Shown: piece by piece, positions 32,677-40,568 of the stretch
Layout of the letters: every line of letters begins with the position of its first letter
Numbering within the stretch: the stretch's first letter is position 1
Source: Alphaproteobacteria bacterium
Lineage (GTDB): Bacteria; Myxococcota_A; UBA796; CAJQPC01
Direction of reading: 5' to 3'
Assembly (NCBI GenBank): GCA_020632795.1
Contig: JACKEV010000016.1
Span: 62,001-126,000 of the forward strand
DNA length: 64,000 bases
Made by a program: the position numbers and the translations under genes
Notes under the pieces: model-generated
Told to the model about the DNA's origin: nothing
Seen by the model: only the letters and a program-made list of their open reading frames with translations
The model's database searches: none

Positions 32677-34035
32677 ATGAGCGACGTCACCAGCACCATC
32701 GGCGCGCCGATGCGTCGTCAGGTCCGCCTGCGGCGCGGTCGGCTGACCTGCGTCGGGGGGCCGGACCAGGGGGAGAGCTGGCTGGTGGACCACGACGTAC
32801 TGCGCATCGGCACCCTGCCCGAGAACGACGTCGCCATCCGCGACGACACCGTCTCCCGCAAGCACGCCGAGATCCTGCGCACCCGCGACGGCGTCCTGCT
32901 GCGGGACCTGGGCTCCACCAACGGCACCTTCGTCGGGCCCATCCGGGTGCGCGAGGTCTTCCTCACCCCCGAGACCCGCTTCCTCGTCGGGCAGACCGAG
33001 ATGGTCTTCGCCCCCGAGGACGAGGTCATCGACATCACGCCCTCCGAGAAGCACCAGCTCGACCAGCTCGTGGGCGACAGCGTCGCGATGCGCGAGGTGT
33101 TCTCGATCATCGAGCGGGTCGCCCCGACCGACCTCACCGTGCTCATCACGGGCGAGACCGGCACCGGTAAGGAGCTGGCCTCCCGGGCGGTCCACAACCT
33201 CAGCCACCGCGAGGACGGGCCCTTCCGCGTGTTCGACTGCGGCGCGGCCCCCGAGACCCTGATCGAGTCCGAGCTGTTCGGCCACGAGAAGGGCGCCTTC
33301 ACCGGGGCCCACCAGGCCCGGCAGGGCCTGTTCGAGGCGGCCCACGGCGGCACGATCTTCCTGGACGAGGTCGGCGAGCTGCCCCTGGAGCTGCAGCCCC
33401 GGCTCCTGCGGGTGCTGGAGCAGCGCGAGGTCCGCCGCGTCGGGGCCGGGCAGACGCGCCACGTCGACGTGCGGGTCATCGCGGCGACCAACCGGGACCT
33501 GCACCAGGAGGTGCGGGAGGGGCGCTTCCGCGAGGACCTCTACTTCCGCCTGGCCGTGGTGGAGATCGTGCTGCCGCCGCTGCGGGAGCGGGCCGAGGAC
33601 ATGGAGCTGCTGGCCGAGCACCTGCTGGCCCGCGCCCAGCGGGGCGGGCGCATGGCCCACCGGGTGCGGCACATCGCCCCGGAGGTGCTGGAGCTGCTGC
33701 GCACCTACCGCTTCCCCGGGAACGTGCGCGAGCTGGCCAACCTCATCGAGCGGGCGCTGCCCTTCACCGACGGCGACACCATCACCCTTGACGCCCTGCC
33801 CGACGCCCTCCGGGAGGGGCGGAGCGTGTCGGCCAGCCCCAGCGCCGTGGCGGTGTCCACCTCCTCCGACCTGCCCTTCAAGGACGCCAAGGAGCGGCTC
33901 ATCGACGCCTTCGAGCGCCGCTACCTCGTGGATCTCATCGAGCGCCACGGCGGCAACGTCTCCCGCGCCGCGCGCGCCGCCGACATGGACCGCAAGTCCA
34001 TCTCCCGGCTCCTCAAGAAGCACAACATCCGATGA
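32677..34035 (+). CDS. FHA-domain sigma-54-dependent activator
   Basis: A 452-residue regulator with an FHA domain (about 30-115: IGTLPENDVAIRDDTVSRKHAEI, LGSTNGTFV) that reads phosphothreonine, an AAA+ domain (about 130-365: ITGETGTGKE, ELFGHEKGAFTGA, IFLDEVGEL) and a Fis HTH (NVSRAARAADMDRKSISRLLKKH). FHA-linked sigma-54 activators are typical of myxobacteria and connect Ser/Thr kinases to transcription. The PP2C proteins in this window belong to the same signalling style, but no kinase of the Pkn type is here. Confidence 0.95.
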   Translation: MSDVTSTIGAPMRRQVRLRRGRLTCVGGPDQGESWLVDHDVLRIGTLPENDVAIRDDTVSRKHAEILRTRDGVLLRDLGSTNGTFVGPIRVREVFLTPETRFLVGQTEMVFAPEDEVIDITPSEKHQLDQLVGDSVAMREVFSIIERVAPTDLTVLITGETGTGKELASRAVHNLSHREDGPFRVFDCGAAPETLIESELFGHEKGAFTGAHQARQGLFEAAHGGTIFLDEVGELPLELQPRLLRVLEQREVRRVGAGQTRHVDVRVIAATNRDLHQEVREGRFREDLYFRLAVVEIVLPPLRERAEDMELLAEHLLARAQRGGRMAHRVRHIAPEVLELLRTYRFPGNVRELANLIERALPFTDGDTITLDALPDALREGRSVSASPSAVAVSTSSDLPFKDAKERLIDAFERRYLVDLIERHGGNVSRAARAADMDRKSISRLLKKHNIR

Positions 34036-34042
34036 TGGACCC

Positions 34043-34504
34043 TCAGCGCCCGAGCAGCCGCCGCAGCAGCCCGCGCCCGGGGTCGCGCAGCTCCACCGCG
34101 CGCTCGCCGCGGGCCACCCGCTCGGCCCAGGCGCGCACCGCGTCCGGGGGCGCCCGGCCGACCCAGAGGCCGCTTGCCAGAGTGCGTGACATCAGCTCTT
34201 CAGGGGACTCGCGGCGGAGGGTCTCCACCAGCAGCGCCACCCGGGGTGGGGTGGGCTCGGAGCGCAGCAGCCGGGACGCGCGCAGGGCCCGACCCGGGTG
34301 GTTGGGGTCCACGGCCAGCAGCACCACGGCCGGCCGCACCGCGCGCACATCCCGTGCCAGATCGCCCTCTTCCATGAACGGGTGGACCTCGAAGGACCCC
34401 CGCAGCGCCGAGACCAGCGCCAGCCGCCGCCGGGCGTTGCGGTCCACGAGCAGCAGCCTCGCGCGCTCTCCCGGATCAGCGCCTTGTGGAGGACGAGCCG
34501 ACAT
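34043..34504 (-). CDS. Degenerate receiver-domain (pseudo-receiver) protein
   Basis: About 153 residues. ARLLLVDRNARRRLALVSALRGSFEVHPF follows the start of a CheY-like receiver, but the acidic pair is reduced to one Asp (VDRN) and the phosphoacceptor strand reads VVLLAVDPN rather than LLD-x-x-MP. The rest is short and basic (GLLRRLLGR). It is probably not phosphorylated. The start is uncertain: ATG 34504 begins the fold, while ATG 34552 and TTG 34567 lie in frame upstream. It is convergent with the FHA activator gene, stops eight bases apart. Confidence 0.6.
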   Translation of the reverse strand: MSARPPQGADPGERARLLLVDRNARRRLALVSALRGSFEVHPFMEEGDLARDVRAVRPAVVLLAVDPNHPGRALRASRLLRSEPTPPRVALLVETLRRESPEELMSRTLASGLWVGRAPPDAVRAWAERVARGERAVELRDPGRGLLRRLLGR

Positions 34505-34675
34505 CCGCTGGCCTCGCTTGCCCGGGGGCGTGCCCGGCGTGGTGGGGATCATGGGGTCGGTAGACAAACCCGCCCAACACCTAAGCGTCCCGATCTGCTA
34601 CCGTCCACTGGTGAGCGGGTTAGGGATCGACGTCGCCGCCCGGAAGAATCGAGAAGCCAAGGGAGCAGAAGGGCC

Positions 34676-35170
34676 ATGAGCAGTGATCGCCTTGAGGCCA
34701 TCCACGAAGAGTTGAAGGGCATCCTGGACGAGCGGATCGCCGAACTTCAGCGCGTCGTCGGTGAGGCCGAGGACATGACCCGTCAGATCGTGTCCGCTGA
34801 GCTGCAGATCTCCCGGAGCCGTCAGCTCCGCGAGAGCCTGGAGCAGGAGATGAACCGCCTCTCCGATGACCTGGACGCGATGAAGGTCCGCGCGGATGAG
34901 GTCCGCGCCCGGCACGAGAGCATGGCCGCCGAGCGGGATGAGCTGCGCGACAACCTGCGCGAGCAGGAGCGCTCCAACGCGGCCCTCGAGGAAGAGGTGC
35001 AGGGGCTCCGCGAGCAGACCCAGGAGCTCGCCGACACCCAGTCCCGCCTCGAAGACGAGCGCGCCGCGCTTGAGGCCAAGGTTCAGTCCTACCGCGACAA
35101 GATCGAGCAGATCCGCAAGATGAAGGCTGAGCTGATGGCCAACATGCAGGAGCTCTCCGGCGCCGAGTGA
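34676..35170 (+). CDS. Coiled-coil protein
   Basis: A 164-residue, almost entirely alpha-helical protein with heptad repeats from about residue 5 to 160 (ELQRVVGEAEDM ... SLEQEMNRLSDDLDAM ... KVQSYRDKIEQIRKMKAEL). It is highly charged and has no signal peptide or other domain. GAAGGG at 34668-34673 supports ATG 34676. The acidic TPR gene starts ten bases after the stop, so they form an operon. A cytoskeletal or scaffold role is likely but not established. Confidence 0.82.
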   Translation: MSSDRLEAIHEELKGILDERIAELQRVVGEAEDMTRQIVSAELQISRSRQLRESLEQEMNRLSDDLDAMKVRADEVRARHESMAAERDELRDNLREQERSNAALEEEVQGLREQTQELADTQSRLEDERAALEAKVQSYRDKIEQIRKMKAELMANMQELSGAE

Positions 35171-35180
35171 GGGAACACAC

Positions 35181-37490
35181 ATGAGCACCGATCCCGGAAC
35201 CGGGGTGCAGACCCTGCTCGACACGCTGGTCAGCGCCCGGGTGCGCTTGTCCAGCTTGCGGCTGGTCGACCTCGATGATCTTCGTCTCCGCGAGATGGAG
35301 CGCGAGGAGCGAGAGGCTGAGCGCTTCGGCGATCTGGCCCGTCGCGTCGCGCGCGTCGACGTCCAGCTGAGCATGCTGCCGGAGCTTGAGCGCCTCGGCT
35401 TCGTGGTGCCGGACGAGCGGGCCCTCGCGGCTGCGGCGGCGGCCGAGGACGCCCCCACCGAGCCCGCCGCAGAGGACGAGTCGGCGGCAGATACGCCCGT
35501 GGCCGAGGAGGCCCCGTCGCAGAGCCCGCCCGAGGAGGCCACCCCTGAAGAGGTGGTTGAGCAGGCGGTCGAGGAGCCGGCGCCCGAGCCGGCGGTCGAG
35601 GAGCCTGTCGTTGACGACGTCACCGAGCAGCCCCAGCCGGCCGTCGAGCCCGAGCGCCCCGCCATCCACGAGGAGTCCATCTTCGGCGACACCGCGCCTC
35701 TGCTCGACGAGGAGGAGGAGCTGATCGACGAGGACGTCGCCGAGCCGGACACCGAGGACGACCCCGAGGTCAGCCTGGACGGCCCCGAGCTGCCCCGCGA
35801 GGACACCGACGCCATCGACGATCTCGGACGTCCTGCAGACGACTGGATCGAGGACGAGGACGAGGACGAGGAGGAAGAAGAAGAGGGGCCGGTCGCCGAC
35901 GAGGCGGTGGTCGAGGCGGTGCTGCTCGACGACGAACCCCCGGTCCAGGCGGCTCCCGCGGCTCCAGCGGAGCCCGAGGAGATCGAGAGCGTCGAGGAGA
36001 TCGAGGACGAAGAGGACGACGACACCGACCGCGAGATCATCGCCCAGCTCGAGGCCGAGGCCCGCGCGGCCGAGGAGGAGGCCCGCCAGGCCGCCCTCGC
36101 CGAGGAGCAGCGCCGCGCCGAGGAGGCCCAGCGCGCCGAGACCGCCAGCGTGCCCGGCTCCGACGAGCCGGCCCCGGCTCCCAAGCCCCCGCTGCGCTCC
36201 CCCTTCGAGCCCGTCCCCGGCTACGGCTCCGGCATGCTGGCCGCCGACGAGCCGGTCCCCGGCTCCGAGGATGAGGAGGACGAGGTCGCCCGCCTCGAGC
36301 GCCTGCTCCAGGCCGCCGACGACGAGCCCCTGCCCACCGAGGACACCGAGGTGATGGCCGACGACGAGGCCACCCAGCTCATGTCCTCGGCGGACATCGA
36401 GGCAGCCCTCGCCGCGGAGGAGGCCACCCTCCTGATGTCCTCGGCGGACGTCCAGGCGGCGTTGGCCCGCGAGACCGGGCTCAGCGACCTGAGCGACGAT
36501 GAGCTGGTCCCCGGCGACGAGGGGCCCTCCTTCGACGACCTCGCCGAGGTCGACTTCGACGCCCTGGACGACGACGACCTGCTGCTGGAGGACGACGAGG
36601 CCCTCGACGAGGTCCGCGCGGCCGATCAGCGCCCGCTCCAGGACCTCTCGGCGAACAACGCGCTGGTGGACGACTACGGACAAGCCATCCTCCCCACCAT
36701 CCGCGAGCAGCGCGACGTGCGGCCTGCAGCGGCGATCCGCATCACCCCGGACGGCCAGGGGCAGACCGTCGGTGGGGTCGGCCTGGACTACCTCGACGAG
36801 GTCAAGGTCGCTCTCGGACCCGCCGAGGACGACGACGGCTACGACTTCGCCGATCCGGGCACCGGCCTGTCGATCGAGGCCCACGACGCCGACGACTACG
36901 AGGACGATGACGAGCCGGCGGCCCCCGTGCTGACCCCGGACGAGCCCCTCACCTCGGGCGGCCCGCTGGAGCTGAGCGACGCCGACCTTCGGGTGGTCGA
37001 GGCCATCCCCCAGGAGCGCCTCGACGAGCTGATGACGAAGGCGCAGGGGGCGCTGGAGGCCGGCGATCTGGCCTCCGCCGCCACCCACTACTCCGACCTG
37101 CTCGACCTCGACCCCGCCAACGTCGACGCCTTCCTGGGGCGGGGGCGTTGCCATCTGGACCTGGGCGACTACGCGGCGGCGATGTCCGACTTCCAGAAGG
37201 CCGAGGACATCCAGCCCGACGGCCCCGAGCCCCTGGTGGCGATGGGCGAGCTGTTCTTCGCCCGCAAGGACTACGGCCGCGCCATCGAGTTCTTCGACCA
37301 CGCCATCGCCAAGGACGCCTCCCACGCGATGGCCCGCTGCCGGCGCGGCATCTCCTACTACTACAAGAAGTCCTACCGGCAGGCCTTCCTGGACCTCCAG
37401 AAGGCGTACACCCTGGACCCGGAGATCCCGAACATCCGGAAGTACGTCCAGATGGCCATCAAGAAGCTGGAGCGGTCGGGCGAGGGCTGA
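35181..37490 (+). CDS. Large acidic protein with C-terminal TPR repeats
   Basis: A 769-residue protein. The first 60 residues are helical and charged. Residues about 85-610 are low-complexity and strongly acidic (long Asp/Glu/Ala/Pro runs such as EDEDEDEEEEEEG), probably disordered. Two near-identical units (DDEATQLMSSADIEAALAAEE and EATLLMSSADVQAALARE) stand out. Three or so TPRs fill the end (about 615-765: ALEAGDLASAATHYSDLLDLDPANVDAFLGRG). It is translated from the same mRNA as the coiled-coil protein. A multivalent scaffold, possibly in motility or polarity, is a guess from myxobacterial analogues. Confidence 0.85.
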   Translation: MSTDPGTGVQTLLDTLVSARVRLSSLRLVDLDDLRLREMEREEREAERFGDLARRVARVDVQLSMLPELERLGFVVPDERALAAAAAAEDAPTEPAAEDESAADTPVAEEAPSQSPPEEATPEEVVEQAVEEPAPEPAVEEPVVDDVTEQPQPAVEPERPAIHEESIFGDTAPLLDEEEELIDEDVAEPDTEDDPEVSLDGPELPREDTDAIDDLGRPADDWIEDEDEDEEEEEEGPVADEAVVEAVLLDDEPPVQAAPAAPAEPEEIESVEEIEDEEDDDTDREIIAQLEAEARAAEEEARQAALAEEQRRAEEAQRAETASVPGSDEPAPAPKPPLRSPFEPVPGYGSGMLAADEPVPGSEDEEDEVARLERLLQAADDEPLPTEDTEVMADDEATQLMSSADIEAALAAEEATLLMSSADVQAALARETGLSDLSDDELVPGDEGPSFDDLAEVDFDALDDDDLLLEDDEALDEVRAADQRPLQDLSANNALVDDYGQAILPTIREQRDVRPAAAIRITPDGQGQTVGGVGLDYLDEVKVALGPAEDDDGYDFADPGTGLSIEAHDADDYEDDDEPAAPVLTPDEPLTSGGPLELSDADLRVVEAIPQERLDELMTKAQGALEAGDLASAATHYSDLLDLDPANVDAFLGRGRCHLDLGDYAAAMSDFQKAEDIQPDGPEPLVAMGELFFARKDYGRAIEFFDHAIAKDASHAMARCRRGISYYYKKSYRQAFLDLQKAYTLDPEIPNIRKYVQMAIKKLERSGEG

Positions 37491-37528
37491 GCCCCTGAGC
37501 CGCAGCGCTGCTGCACCCGAGACGAAGA

Positions 37529-37560
37529 AAGCCGCCCTCCAGGGGGCGGCTTCTCTCTGC
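37529..37560. terminator. Bidirectional Rho-independent terminator
   Basis: AAGCCGCCC (37529-37537) pairs perfectly with GGGCGGCTT (37544-37552) across a six-base loop. TTCTCTCT follows on the plus strand, and the minus strand has TTTCTTC after the stem. It lies between the convergent TPR and AgmX-like genes and can serve both. Confidence 0.75.
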
Positions 37561-37574
37561 GCAGGGCTGGCGTC

Positions 37575-38465
37575 CTACCCCGAGGAGCGCAGGTTGTAGG
37601 GGTAGCTGACCGGGGCTTCCTTGTAGATCTGGATGAACTGCCAGGTGCGGATGCGGCCGGCGACGCAGTTCTCGAAGTTCTTGTCGCTGATGCCCTGGCC
37701 GTCGATCTTGATGTTCTTGGTCCGCCCGTCCTTGCCCACGGTGAAGTTGAGGACGTAGGTGCCCTGGAAGTCGGGGCGGTTCTTGAGGGTCTGGTCGTAG
37801 CAGGCCTTGAGCTGCCGCGAGTTGGCCCGCATGACGCCCTGGATCATGGACTTGATCTTGGCGTCGTCCTCCAGGACCATGTCGCGGTACTGGGGCGCGA
37901 GCTGGGGGGCGCTGAGCTTGAGGGAGGCTGAGGGGCTGTAGGTGGTCGGGTCGGTGCGCTGCTCGCCCTGGGCGGTGGCCTGAGGGGCCTTGAGGCGGTC
38001 GGGGACGTCCAGCTCCTCAACCGGCCCGTCCGAGGGTGGGCCCATGGTTGTTTGCTTGACCTGCTTGCCCGCCTTGGGGTTGGGGTTGGGGAGGCCCTGC
38101 TCCGCGATGTCCTCGGCCGGGGGGTCGGCGTAGATGTCCGTCCACTCGCTGGAGTCCACCGCGAAGATGTCGAAGTCGGTGTCCAGCTCCACGTAGAGGA
38201 TCGCTTCTTCTTCAGCCTTCTTCTTGGCGTACCAGGCATAGCCGCCCGCCGCGACGCTCAGCAGGAGGACCGCGACGATGGCATAGACGGCGTTCTGACG
38301 TTGGCTCCGCTTCTTCTCGGCCGCCTTCTCCTTGGCCCTGAGCCGCGCGCCCGGATCCGTCGCGGCTTCTTCGCCGGGGATCTGGTTGAAGCAGTGCGGA
38401 CAGGGCCCACCGAAGGTCAGGAGGTCTTCAGAGACCTCCCCATTACAGAACGGACACTGTCCCAT
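37575..38465 (-). CDS. Zinc-ribbon/transmembrane protein with AgmX/PglI C-terminal domain
   Basis: A 296-residue protein. Residues 4-25 form a zinc ribbon (CPFC ... CPHC), a transmembrane helix follows (about 58-78), then a Pro-rich linker, and residues about 195-290 form the AgmX/PglI C-terminal domain. That domain resembles TonB C-termini (LKACYDQTLKNRPDFQGTYVLNFTVGKDGRTKNIKI; Cys in ENCVAGRIRTW). Such proteins are abundant in myxobacteria and include gliding motility factors. Orientation is probably cytoplasmic N-terminus and periplasmic C-terminus. Confidence 0.87.
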   Translation of the reverse strand: MGQCPFCNGEVSEDLLTFGGPCPHCFNQIPGEEAATDPGARLRAKEKAAEKKRSQRQNAVYAIVAVLLLSVAAGGYAWYAKKKAEEEAILYVELDTDFDIFAVDSSEWTDIYADPPAEDIAEQGLPNPNPKAGKQVKQTTMGPPSDGPVEELDVPDRLKAPQATAQGEQRTDPTTYSPSASLKLSAPQLAPQYRDMVLEDDAKIKSMIQGVMRANSRQLKACYDQTLKNRPDFQGTYVLNFTVGKDGRTKNIKIDGQGISDKNFENCVAGRIRTWQFIQIYKEAPVSYPYNLRSSG

Positions 38466-38636
38466 TGGTCCTCCGGTCTGCGGATGCGCCGGGTGCGTCA
38501 GAATTCGAACTCAGACCCCGAAACCGTAGCACCTCGGGGCTGTCTTCGGCAACCTGAGGACCACCTCGACGCCAGAGACGGGTTAGTCGACATGCAGAGA
38601 GCCAGGAAGGTTCCCCGATTCTGCTGTGAGGTCCCC
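38466..38636. other. Divergent intergenic region, no clear elements
   Basis: 171 bases between the divergent AgmX-like and coiled-coil genes. It holds the promoters of both, but no convincing -10/-35 pair or strong hairpin was found. Confidence 0.4.
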
Positions 38637-38945
38637 ATGAGCTCGGCCCGCGACTTCCTCCGATCCACGGTGTCTGACGCCAGCCTCCCGTTGGTTCGTC
38701 AGCTCCTGGAGGATGTGGTCATGGAGGTCTTGAATGACCGACAGGTGCCCACGCGCACCGACTTCCACGAGCTGCGGGATCTGGTCAACAGCCTGCGCGG
38801 CCAGGTCAGCGTGAGCGCGGGGGCGTCCCGCAAGCTGGAGCCAAGGATCGCCGAGCTGGAGGAGGCGCTCGCCCGCGTCACCGCCGATCGGGACGCGCTT
38901 CTGGCGCGCGTCGAGGCGCTGGAAAGCAAGGTCAAAGGGTCGTGA
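38637..38945 (+). CDS. Small coiled-coil protein
   Basis: A 102-residue protein. The N-terminal half (SARDFLRSTVSDASLPLVRQLLEDVVMEVLNDRQVPTRTDFHELRDLVNSLRG, read in parts) is amphipathic and the C-terminal half is a coiled coil (ELEEALARVTADRDALLARVEALESKV). It resembles the DUF-type accessory coiled coils seen with phasin-like or BMFP proteins, but I do not recognise a family. GAGG five bases before ATG 38637 decides the start. It is convergent with, and overlaps, the CPBP protease gene by 14 bases. Confidence 0.75.
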   Translation: MSSARDFLRSTVSDASLPLVRQLLEDVVMEVLNDRQVPTRTDFHELRDLVNSLRGQVSVSAGASRKLEPRIAELEEALARVTADRDALLARVEALESKVKGS

Positions 38946-39681
38946 TTCCGTAGATTACGTCCAGCGAGACCACCAGAATGTTACACATCGCGTGAAAAAA
39001 CGCGCCCGGCAGGACGCTGCCGGTCTTCTCCCGCATCAGGCCGAACAGCAGACCAGGGAAGAAGATCGCGAAGTGCCACCACCGCACCACCACCAGCGAG
39101 TGGCCGAAGGCGAAGAAGATGGAGGTGATCCAGAGGGCGTGCCCGAAGGGGATCCCGAAGAGCATGAACTTCCGGGGGAACACCTCGTTGAGCCGGGTCT
39201 GGAAGTAGCCCCGGTAGAAGAACTCCTCGGGGATCGCCGTGTAGAACACCTGGCTCAGGACCAGCTCCAGGAAGCCGAAGGTCAGGACGGTGCTGCGGAC
39301 CCGCGCCCACTGGGGCTCGAAGCCGAAGAGCTGCGTCTGGTAGAGGTGGTAGCCGATGAGCCAGGGCACCAGGATGATCGCCATCAGGCCCGCGGCCTGG
39401 GCCAGCGAGCGCCCCCAGTCCCGGGCCTCGGCGGGCACGGACAGCTCGTAGTCGTAGCTGTCCACCCCCCGCCAGTGGCACAGCACGACCGGGGCGTAGA
39501 TGAAGAGGAAGGGCACCCCGGCCAGCACGACCTCCCAGCCCACCGCGTCGTGCAGCATGACCACGCCCCGGATGAGGAGCAGGGTCACCAGCCACAGCAG
39601 GCCCAGCTCCCGAGCGACATGCTTTCGCGCCTGGGGGCTGGTGTCGGAGGGCCGCGCGCCTCGCTTCAGGGGAGCGCTCAT
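38932..39681 (-). CDS. CPBP-family intramembrane glutamic protease (candidate myxosortase-like)
   Basis: A 249-residue polytopic protein of the CPBP/CAAX-like family. Active-site motifs are EEFFYRG (Glu152, Glu153, Arg157), FAFGHS (His194) and FFHAMCN (His230). Family members cleave within membranes. In myxobacteria one branch processes MYXO-CTERM proteins; the layout here fits that branch, but no MYXO-CTERM protein is visible in the window. It overlaps the LarE gene by four bases (39678-39681) and is read with it. Confidence 0.87.
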   Translation of the reverse strand: MSAPLKRGARPSDTSPQARKHVARELGLLWLVTLLLIRGVVMLHDAVGWEVVLAGVPFLFIYAPVVLCHWRGVDSYDYELSVPAEARDWGRSLAQAAGLMAIILVPWLIGYHLYQTQLFGFEPQWARVRSTVLTFGFLELVLSQVFYTAIPEEFFYRGYFQTRLNEVFPRKFMLFGIPFGHALWITSIFFAFGHSLVVVRWWHFAIFFPGLLFGLMREKTGSVLPGAFFHAMCNILVVSLDVIYGITTL

Positions 39682-40535
39682 CGGTCGACGTCACCCTTGG
39701 GCGGCGTCACGGCGTGGGAGAGCCCGCCCTCGCGGTAGCCGGCGAGGTCCAGGGTGATCCAGCGGAAACCCTGGGCCTGGGCCGCGCCCACGATCGCGTC
39801 ACGCACGCCCTCCCGGACGAGCACAGGCAGGTCCTCTGGAGCGACCTCGATGCGGGCCAGGGGGGCGCCCTCGACCACGTGGTAGCGCACCCGGAACTGG
39901 CGCAGGCCGTACAGCCGCAGCACGCTCTCGACCCGGGCGACCCGCAGGACCCGCTCCCGGGTGACCCGGGTGCCCACCGGGAAGCGGCTGCCCAGGCAGG
40001 CGAATGAGGGCTTGTCCCAGACCGGCAGGCCCAGGGCGCGGGCGGCGGCGCGCACCGTGGCCTTGTCCAGCTCGGCCTCGACCAGGGGGTGGCGCACGCC
40101 GGCCTCGCTGGAGGCGACCAGGCCCGGCCGGTGGCCGCCCAGGTCATCGGGCACCGTGCCGTCCATCACCCAGTCCAGGCCCAGGCGGGCGGCGTGGTCG
40201 CCGGCCAGATCGAACAGCTCGGTCTTGCAGAAGTAGCACCGGTCCCCGGCGTTGGCGGCGTAGCCCTCGCGCTCCAGCTCCCTGGAGTCCACCACGACGT
40301 GGCGCACCCCGAGCTGGGCGGCGATCTGCCGGGACAGGGCCAGCTCTTCGGGGGGGAAGGTCGGGGAGTCAGCGGTCAGGGCGACGGCGCGGTCGCCCAG
40401 GACCTCGTGGGCCACCGCGACCACCAGCGCCGAGTCCACCCCGCCGGAGAAGGCCACCAGGGCGGAGCCGGCGTCCCGCAGCACCGCGCGCAGGCGGTCG
40501 AGGGCGGAGACGGTGGGGGGCGTGGTGGTGTTCAT
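39678..40535 (-). CDS. larE: ATP-dependent sacrificial sulfur transferase LarE
   Basis: A 285-residue PP-loop ATPase. SGGVDS (30-35) is the pyrophosphatase loop; GDRCYFCKTELF and FACLGSRFPVGTRVT are LarE signatures, with the last Cys the usual sulfur donor. The CYFC pair may mark the type that binds an iron-sulfur cluster. LarE, with LarB and LarC, makes the nickel pincer nucleotide of lactate racemase-type enzymes. Neither LarB nor LarC is in the window. ATG 40535 has TACGTT (minus strand, 40546-40551) just upstream, so the transcript could be leaderless. Confidence 0.9.
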   Translation of the reverse strand: MNTTTPPTVSALDRLRAVLRDAGSALVAFSGGVDSALVVAVAHEVLGDRAVALTADSPTFPPEELALSRQIAAQLGVRHVVVDSRELEREGYAANAGDRCYFCKTELFDLAGDHAARLGLDWVMDGTVPDDLGGHRPGLVASSEAGVRHPLVEAELDKATVRAAARALGLPVWDKPSFACLGSRFPVGTRVTRERVLRVARVESVLRLYGLRQFRVRYHVVEGAPLARIEVAPEDLPVLVREGVRDAIVGAAQAQGFRWITLDLAGYREGGLSHAVTPPKGDVDR

Positions 40536-40568
40536 GGACCCCCCCAACGTAACCGGCGGATGTGCCGC

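Noticed and set aside
30486..32699. A 737-codon open frame on the minus strand across the kinase and NtrC genes
   Set aside because: Antisense to well-recognised two-component genes and without any recognisable motif.
34620..37325. A 901-codon open frame on the minus strand across the TPR gene
   Set aside because: It is antisense to a clear TPR protein; its Val/Gly/Leu-rich translation mirrors the acidic codons of the real gene and shows no domains.
38505..38520. TTCGAA as a possible tRNA T-loop
   Set aside because: No acceptor, D or anticodon stem can be folded around it.
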